Positions 1 through 6,342 of a stretch of 6,342 bases of DNA are shown here, piece by piece. Made by a program: the position numbers and the translations under genes. How positions within the stretch are numbered: position 1 is the stretch's first letter; every line of letters begins with the position of its first letter. Below the pieces are notes generated by a model, which ran no database searches, was not told the origin of the DNA, and saw nothing but the letters and a program-made list of their open reading frames with translations. The stretch is from RCIO01 sp964629765 (GTDB lineage: Bacteria; Pseudomonadota; Alphaproteobacteria; Rhizobiales; Rhizobiaceae). The DNA is taken from the NCBI GenBank assembly GCA_964629765.1, contig CAZVTK010000217.1, positions 1 through 6,342 of the forward strand. The letters run 5' to 3'.

Positions 1-242
1 TACCTCACCAACTACCTAATCAGACGCGGGCCGATCCTTTAGCGATAAATCTTTCTCCCGAAGGAGTCATACGGTATTAGCTGAAGTTTCCCTCAGTTAT
101 TCCGTACTAAAGGGTACGTTCCCACGTGTTACTCACCCGTGCGCCACTAGCATCGGGACCCGAAGGCCCCAGCTCGTTCGACTTGCATGTGTTAAGCCTG
201 CCGCCAGCGTTCGTTCTGAGCCAGGATCAAACTCTCAAGTTG
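1..242 (-). rRNA. rrs: 16S ribosomal RNA, 5' part (runs off left edge)
   Basis: Small-subunit ribosomal RNA, the scaffold of the 30S subunit. Read on the minus strand, the universal 27F site (AGAGTTTGATCCTGGCTCAG) starts at 235, which corresponds to E. coli base 8 and places the mature 5' end near 242. It is followed by GAACGCTGGCGGCAGGC, AACACATGCAAGTCGAAC, the hairpin GGGGCCTTCGGGTCCC in variable region V1, and GGTGAGTAACACGTGGGAACGT. The gene is cut at base 1, around E. coli position 260, so only about the first sixth is present. The sequence type is alphaproteobacterial and looks like Hyphomicrobiales; I do not recognise the genus. The 5' end was placed by homology, not by a visible processing site. 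Confidence 0.97.
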
Positions 243-379
243 AGAAGACTTGATTTGGCTATTTGGTCACGCATGAATCGACGAGAACATTCACACCTTC
301 GCATCCGGCGCTTGCGCGCTGGTGCGAGTGTAACTTTCTCTCGAAACGTGATCCGCCAAAGTCTCTTTGTGGAACCATC

Positions 380-393
380 GGACCCGAAGGCCC
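380..393 (-). other. UUCG-tetraloop hairpin in the rRNA leader
   Basis: On the minus strand GGGCC-TTCG-GGTCC forms a 5-bp stem (one G-U pair) closed by a C(UUCG)G tetraloop, an unusually stable RNA hairpin. The same hairpin with near-identical flanks occurs in the V1 region of the adjacent 16S gene (151-169). Its role in the leader is unknown; a nucleation point for folding of the precursor is possible. Confidence 0.6.
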
Positions 394-446
394 TTTGAGT
401 TCCGCGAGCACTCTGCCGCCCACGTTTCTCTTTCTTCAATCTTCAG

Positions 447-458
447 TTTTCAAAGAGC
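447..458 (-). promoter_or_regulatory. boxA-like antitermination site
   Basis: The minus strand reads GCTCTTTGAAAACT, close to the rRNA boxA consensus (E. coli TGCTCTTTAACA; the TTCTTTGAAAACT form is typical of Gram-positive leaders). boxA RNA binds NusB-NusE and starts assembly of the complex that keeps RNA polymerase from terminating early in rRNA operons. It lies about 150 nt after the predicted transcription start and about 200 nt before 16S, as expected for an rRNA leader. I did not identify a clear boxB or boxC. Confidence 0.6.
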
Positions 459-616
459 GGACCCCACGGACGCGGGATCATGGGTCTGTCAGCTTTTGGC
501 TTTTCGACCCGGTCGAGTGTCGCTCACGCGGCTCTCTTGATTTCGTCCAACTTTCACGAAACCCAGAAGCGAACTTCTTCGTCGTCAGCAGCGTGGCCGC
601 CGTCGTTGGTGAGCGG

Positions 617-680
617 TATATAGTCGGCGCCCCCTCGAAGTGTCAACGGCCTTTTTCGCTTTTTTTGAAGTTTTTGCGAC
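617..680 (-). promoter_or_regulatory. Strong sigma70-type rRNA promoter with UP element
   Basis: On the minus strand the -35 is a perfect TTGACA (641-646), followed by an 18-nt spacer and a TATATA -10 (617-622); shifting the -10 by one base gives CTATAT with a 17-nt spacer. The discriminator CCGCTCACC is C-rich, which in E. coli rRNA promoters goes with growth-rate and ppGpp control. Upstream of the -35 are three A-tracts on this strand (651-655, 660-666, 671-675), spaced about 10 bp apart as in an UP element that binds the alpha-subunit C-terminal domains. Predicted transcription start is about 607-611. This is the only strong promoter I can see in the window. Confidence 0.88.
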
Positions 681-1048
681 GGCGGCCCTCACCCGCCCTC
701 CGCGGGCCCCGGAGCCGGCAAAAGCAGCGGCTGGCGATGCCGTAACGTGACGATTTTTGACCATCCGGTCGAATTTTGCCGGCTGGCGGGGCGGTGAAGC
801 GGCCACAAAAGCAGGCTCCGGTCAGCGACCCGGCCATTTTTCCACACGCCGCGCCCGTTTTTTCCGGGGGAGAGCCCCGCGCAAGTCACCGCCCTTATAG
901 GAGAATGCGGCGGCGTTCCCTCGCACGCATGCGCGCTTCTTCTGCCTCGACACATTGAGGTCGGAATCGCGCCATAACCATCGCGGGCGTTTGCGGCGAG
1001 GGGTCCCGCAGCATTCGTTGACTCGATGCGCCGCGGCGGGCAATTGTC
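681..1048. other. Divergent intergenic region, no gene recognised
   Basis: Spacer between the rRNA promoter (leftward) and the M23 peptidase gene (rightward). A promoter for the M23 gene should lie here, but I cannot place one: TTGACC at 758-763 and TTGACT at 1018-1023 both lack a credible -10 at 16-18 nt. A short hairpin CGGGG-GAGAG-CCCCG (865-879) has a T-run on its 5' side only, so it is not a terminator in either direction. A 17-codon frame (905-958) has a purine-rich AGGAG one base before its ATG, too close for a normal ribosome binding site. Nothing else stands out. Confidence 0.5.
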
Positions 1049-3043
1049 GTGGCGCTTGTAGAAGACCAGAAAACGCCGGGGCACGCGCGAGAGGGAATGC
1101 AGGACAGTTCGCACGCGATAGCAGCGCTCGGCAACGAGCCGCCGCTGGTCGGCGACGGCCGCAGCGGCCCGCCGGACCGGCGCGAGGTTTCCGCGCGCTG
1201 GCTGTCGGGCACGTTCCTCACCGGCATCACCTCCAGCGTGCTTCTCGGCGTCGCGCTGTTCGCCGCCCTCGACGGGCGCGAGCAGCTCGCCACCCCGCCG
1301 GAGATCGCCAATGTCGGCGGCATGGGCGGCGACCGCGACAGCGCGGCCAAGACCGCGCGGGTCGTCTCGCCGCGCACGGTCGCCAAGGCGCGCGACCGCC
1401 GCCGCATGGAAGTCTCCACCATGCAGCGCGACGGCGACCGCAACGTGGTGCGCACCCTGCCCTTCGTCCATGTCAGCATGGCGCTCGCCGCCGGCCACAC
1501 GACGACACGGCAATATCCGGCCTTCAGCCCGCTCGACGTGTTCGCCGAGGACGGCGCCACGGCCGCCCGCCCCGCGAGCAGCCCCGGCGTCATCTACGGC
1601 GCCAAGGTCGAGAGCGAGGTGAGCCTGCGCACCGTCGCCTTCGACGTCGCGGCAGCCGCCTTCGACGAGAGCAGCGAGCTGTCTGCCGACGAGGTCGAGG
1701 AGGTGGTGCGCGACACCGCCGCGATCCTCACCGACGGCGCCGTGCGCGTCGCCGCGCTCCACTATCTCGACCCCGAGCGTTTCGGCGAGACCCTGGCGAC
1801 GCAGATCATGGGCGCGTCCTACGGCGTGCGCATCGTCCAGGAGAACGTGTCGGTTTCCTCGCGCCAGTTCGCGGCTGGCGCCCGGCGCGAATTCGCCGAG
1901 GACATCATCCCCTTCACCGCCGATGCCGAGATCGCGGCCGCCTTCGCCGACGCCGGCTACGCGCCCGAGGATTCGGGCGGCATGGTCGAGGCGCTGACCA
2001 CCGTGCTCGGCCGCACCGGGCTCACCGCGGGCAGCGTGCTGCGCATCGCGCTCGAGGTGACGGACGATCGCAGCCGCATCGTCCGCAGCAGCGTCTACGA
2101 GGGCACGCGCCACCGCATCACCGTCGCGCTCAACGATCGCGGCCAGTTCGTGCCGGGCGACGCGCCGGAGCCGAGCCCGGCCGTGCTGACCGCCTTCGAC
2201 GCGACGCCGGCCGTGCATGTGCGCGGCGACCTGCCGAGCGTCTATGACGGCATCTACCGCGCCGCCTATTCCTACGGGCTGGACCGGCGGCTCACCCGCC
2301 AGCTCATCAAGCTGCTCGCCTCCGACGTGGACTTCCAGGCGCGCCTCAACCCGAGCGACCGCATCCAGGTCTTCTTCTCCAATCCCAATGCCGACGACAG
2401 CGCCTCGGATCTGTCCGAGCTGCTGTTCGTCAGCGCCAGCTTCGGCGGCGCGGCGCGCGAGTTCTACCGCTTCCAGATGGAAGACGGCACGGTCGACTAT
2501 TTCGACAAGGACGGCCGCAGCGCGCGCCAGTTCCTGCTGCGCAACCCGGTGCCGAACGGGCATTTCAACAATGGCTTCGGCATGCGCCGCCATCCGATCC
2601 TCGGCTACAGCCGCATGCATACGGGCGTCGACTGGACCGCCCCGCCCGGCACGCCGATCATCGCCGCGGGCAACGGCATCGTCGAGAAATCCGGCTGGGC
2701 GAGCGGCTACGGCCGCCAGACCATGATTCGCCACGCCAACGGCTACGTCACCTCCTACAACCACCAGAGCGCCTTCGCCGAAGGCATCGCCGAAGGGGCG
2801 CGGGTGCGCCAGGGCCAGGTGATCGGCTTCGTCGGCTCGTCCGGCATGGCCACCGGCGCGCACCTGCACTACGAACTGCTGGTCAACGGCGCCAAGGTGG
2901 ACCCGATGCGCGTGCGCCTGCCCGTCAGCCGGGCGCTGAAGGAAGCCGAACTCCAGCGCTTCCAGGACGAGCGGACCCGCATCGACGAACTGCTCAAGCA
3001 GGAAGACGAAGGCGGCTTCAAGCTCGCCGGCATGCTGCGATAG
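1049..3043 (+). CDS. Membrane-anchored M23 (LytM-type) murein endopeptidase, MepM-like
   Basis: Probable zinc peptidase that cuts peptide cross-links in periplasmic peptidoglycan. The 664-residue protein has a short cytoplasmic N-terminus, one membrane helix (about 51-74), a low-complexity stretch, a LysM/OapA-like segment (about 295-375, with LTAGSVLRIALEV at 325), a linker domain like that before the catalytic domain of E. coli MepM (about 396-500), the M23 domain (about 505-625) and a charged C-terminal helix. All catalytic positions are present: HTGVD supplies H524 and D528, SYNH supplies H572, and HLHYE supplies H605 and H607. It should therefore be active, unlike degenerate LytM regulators such as EnvC. 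The GTG at 1049 is chosen because the frame stays open, with a weak GGCGGG upstream; ATG at 1097 (648 residues) is an alternative, but its purine run is too close. It is divergent from the rRNA operon and convergent with the L,D-transpeptidase gene. From memory, rhizobial RgsM, a polar-growth factor, is also a membrane-anchored M23 protein encoded near clpB; orthology is inference. Confidence 0.9.
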   Translation: MALVEDQKTPGHAREGMQDSSHAIAALGNEPPLVGDGRSGPPDRREVSARWLSGTFLTGITSSVLLGVALFAALDGREQLATPPEIANVGGMGGDRDSAAKTARVVSPRTVAKARDRRRMEVSTMQRDGDRNVVRTLPFVHVSMALAAGHTTTRQYPAFSPLDVFAEDGATAARPASSPGVIYGAKVESEVSLRTVAFDVAAAAFDESSELSADEVEEVVRDTAAILTDGAVRVAALHYLDPERFGETLATQIMGASYGVRIVQENVSVSSRQFAAGARREFAEDIIPFTADAEIAAAFADAGYAPEDSGGMVEALTTVLGRTGLTAGSVLRIALEVTDDRSRIVRSSVYEGTRHRITVALNDRGQFVPGDAPEPSPAVLTAFDATPAVHVRGDLPSVYDGIYRAAYSYGLDRRLTRQLIKLLASDVDFQARLNPSDRIQVFFSNPNADDSASDLSELLFVSASFGGAAREFYRFQMEDGTVDYFDKDGRSARQFLLRNPVPNGHFNNGFGMRRHPILGYSRMHTGVDWTAPPGTPIIAAGNGIVEKSGWASGYGRQTMIRHANGYVTSYNHQSAFAEGIAEGARVRQGQVIGFVGSSGMATGAHLHYELLVNGAKVDPMRVRLPVSRALKEAELQRFQDERTRIDELLKQEDEGGFKLAGMLR

Positions 3044-3346
3044 GGCATTTCGCGATCATTCGGGCTCACCCCCTCCGGCCCTTCGGGTGCTCTGCGGCCC
3101 CCATCGAGGGCAGGGCAATCGCATATGGGATACCCCCACCCCTCACCCCTCCCCACAAGGGGGAGGGAGACCTTGAGGCTGCGGCTTTTGCGTCCCGGCA
3201 GGCGCCAGGCGACCAGAATTCCCCTCCCCCTTGTGGGGAGGGGTGAGGGGTGGGGGTCTGCCGGGCGCGGCCGGAGAGGGTGATAAATCCTATAAGCCGC
3301 GACGTGCTCCGGTTTCACGGAACCGTGCCGCCCCGGCGCCGTCGCC
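3044..3346. other. Convergent intergenic region with repeat DNA
   Basis: A gap of 303 bases between the ends of two convergent genes. It holds the 36-bp inverted repeat (3132-3257) and a small hairpin CGGTTT-CACG-GAACCG (3310-3325, one T-G pair) just after the L,D-transpeptidase stop. Neither is followed by a T-run, so I cannot call a classical Rho-independent terminator for either gene, although the large hairpin could slow both converging polymerases. No gene is supported: the open frame on the minus strand (2869-3318) is made by the repeats and gives the HPSPLPTRGRG-type peptide often mis-annotated in alphaproteobacterial repeat DNA. Confidence 0.6.
3132..3257. repeat. 36-bp perfect inverted repeat, rhizobial palindromic type
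   Basis: The left arm (3132-3167) and right arm (3222-3257) are exact reverse complements over 36 bases, with a 54-nt spacer. Each arm contains its own palindrome, CCCTCCCC-ACAAG-GGGGAGGG (8-bp stem; 3147-3167 in the left arm), next to a C-rich run ACCCCCACCCCTCACC. The pair can therefore form one long hairpin or two small ones. Sequences of this kind are widespread as intergenic palindromes in Hyphomicrobiales genomes. The position between convergent genes fits REP/BIME-like elements, which usually settle downstream of genes and can stabilise mRNA 3' ends or act as transcription barriers. Confidence 0.85.
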
Positions 3347-4744
<1,398 letters not shown>

Positions 4745-4767
4745 TCTCGAATCCCGCTCCTGGCCCC

Positions 4768-4811
4768 GCGCCCAGCGACCGCCCAGTGACCGCCCAGTGA
4801 CCGCCCAGTGA
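4768..4811 (-). repeat. 11-bp tandem repeat array upstream of the L,D-transpeptidase gene
   Basis: Three perfect head-to-tail copies of CCGCCCAGTGA on the plus strand (4779-4789, 4790-4800, 4801-4811), preceded by a degenerate fourth copy (4768-4778, GCGCCCAGCGA, two changes). On the minus strand the unit reads TCACTGGGCGG. The array ends 24 bases before the predicted start codon and borders the AGGAG ribosome binding site, so it is probably in the 5' untranslated region or promoter. The 11-bp unit is not a multiple of three, which argues against it being translated. It could be a binding site in roughly one-turn spacing or a length-variable spacer. Confidence 0.85.
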
Positions 4812-4894
4812 CCACGCATTTACTATGATCCGTACCAGATGAACGGGACGTGAAAATGGCAGGGCCGGTGAGGCCCGCCGGCTGTCGGACCATG

Positions 4895-4927
4895 AAAAAA
4901 GCCCCGCGCCGGCAAGGGCGCGGGGCT
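4895..4927 (-). terminator. Rho-independent terminator after clpB
   Basis: On the minus strand AGCCCCGCGCC-CTTGCC-GGCGCGGGGCT forms a perfect 11-bp GC-rich stem with a 6-nt loop (4900-4927), immediately followed by a run of T (4895-4900). It begins 32 bases past the clpB stop codon. On the plus strand the hairpin is followed only by TCT, so it works leftward. It separates clpB from the L,D-transpeptidase gene. Confidence 0.93.
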
Positions 4928-4958
4928 TCTCGTCGCATCTGGTCCGAGGACCGCCGCG

Positions 4959-6342
<1,384 letters not shown>

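Larger units (their letters stand above)
243..610 (-). promoter_or_regulatory. Transcribed leader of the rRNA operon (pre-16S)
   Basis: About 368 nt lie between the predicted transcription start (near 610) and the 16S 5' end. It has no coding look: the short open frames across it have no family features, and its base composition is more even than that of the flanking genes. It holds a boxA-like element (447-458) and a C(UUCG)G hairpin (380-393), both listed separately. A 6-bp inverted repeat, TCTCAAgTTGAGA (233-245), straddles the mature 16S end. In rRNA operons the leader normally loads antitermination factors and forms the 5' strand of the RNase III stem; the pairing partner lies beyond the left edge, so the stem cannot be checked here. 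Confidence 0.75.

Noticed and set aside
126..745. Small open frames over the 16S 5' end and rRNA leader
   Set aside because: They lie in rRNA and its leader and show no protein features.
865..879. GC hairpin next to a T-run
   Set aside because: The T-run lies on the 5' side of the hairpin on the plus strand and becomes an A-run 3' of it on the minus strand, so it is not a terminator in either direction.
905..958. 17-codon upstream frame before the M23 gene
   Set aside because: The purine-rich site is only one base before the ATG, and the frame ends 90 bases before the gene; no leader-peptide logic such as repeated rare codons followed by an attenuator is visible.
955..2247. 430-codon open frame on the plus strand overlapping the M23 gene
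   Set aside because: Arg/His/Pro-rich shadow frame of the M23 gene with no domain signature.
689..2869. Very long open frame (726 codons) on the minus strand opposite the M23 gene
   Set aside because: Its Ala/Arg/Gly/His-rich translation has no recognisable motif. It overlaps the rRNA promoter side and mirrors a gene with complete catalytic motifs. Such antisense frames are usual in GC-rich coding DNA.
2869..3318. 149-codon minus-strand frame over the convergent intergenic region
   Set aside because: Built from the inverted repeats and the antisense of the M23 3' end; the HPSPLPTRGRG-like peptide is a known product of translating this kind of repeat.
4745..4819. 25-residue N-terminal extension of the L,D-transpeptidase
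   Set aside because: It would translate the 11-bp tandem repeats, has no ribosome binding site at 4819, and would place the signal peptide inside the protein.
4812..4860. Possible promoter for the L,D-transpeptidase gene (TTTTCA or TTCACG with CATAGT)
   Set aside because: No pair of hexamers at 16-18 nt spacing resembles the consensus well enough to call.

Overview
The window is GC-rich alphaproteobacterial chromosome, most likely order Hyphomicrobiales (Rhizobiales). The 5' end of the 16S rRNA gene has the alphaproteobacterial start (CAACTTGAGAGTTTGATCC...), the protein genes strongly prefer G/C at third positions, and the intergenic CCCTCCCC-ACAAG-GGGGAGGG palindrome is a type common in rhizobial genomes. 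I cannot name the genus.

Layout: (1) 1-242, minus: 5' part of a 16S rRNA gene, cut by the window edge. (2) 243-646, minus: its transcribed leader of roughly 370 nt with a boxA-like antitermination site and a UUCG hairpin, then a strong promoter (TTGACA, 18 nt, TATATA) with upstream T-tracts that act as an UP element. (3) about 681-1048: divergent intergenic DNA with no convincing promoter. (4) 1049-3043, plus: membrane-anchored M23 (LytM-type) peptidoglycan endopeptidase with MepM-like layout, possibly an orthologue of rhizobial RgsM. (5) 3044-3346: convergent intergenic gap with a perfect 36-bp inverted repeat around a 54-nt spacer. (6) 3347-4744, minus: exported L,D-transpeptidase (YkuD) with peptidoglycan-binding and LysM-like parts. 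(7) 4768-4811: 11-bp tandem repeats just upstream of that gene. (8) 4895-4927, minus: Rho-independent terminator of clpB. (9) 4959-6342, minus: C-terminal half of ClpB, running off the right edge.

Functional reading: two cell-wall enzymes, one that probably opens peptide cross-links and one that probably makes 3-3 cross-links, lie tail to tail between the disaggregase gene clpB and an rRNA operon. The ldt gene is probably its own transcription unit, because a strong terminator separates it from clpB. I see no phage, transposase, CRISPR, toxin-antitoxin or defence genes, and no evidence of a new multi-gene system. The points most worth a second look are the non-coding repeats (11-bp tandem array, 36-bp inverted repeat, leader hairpin resembling a 16S helix) and the domain make-up of the two cell-wall proteins.
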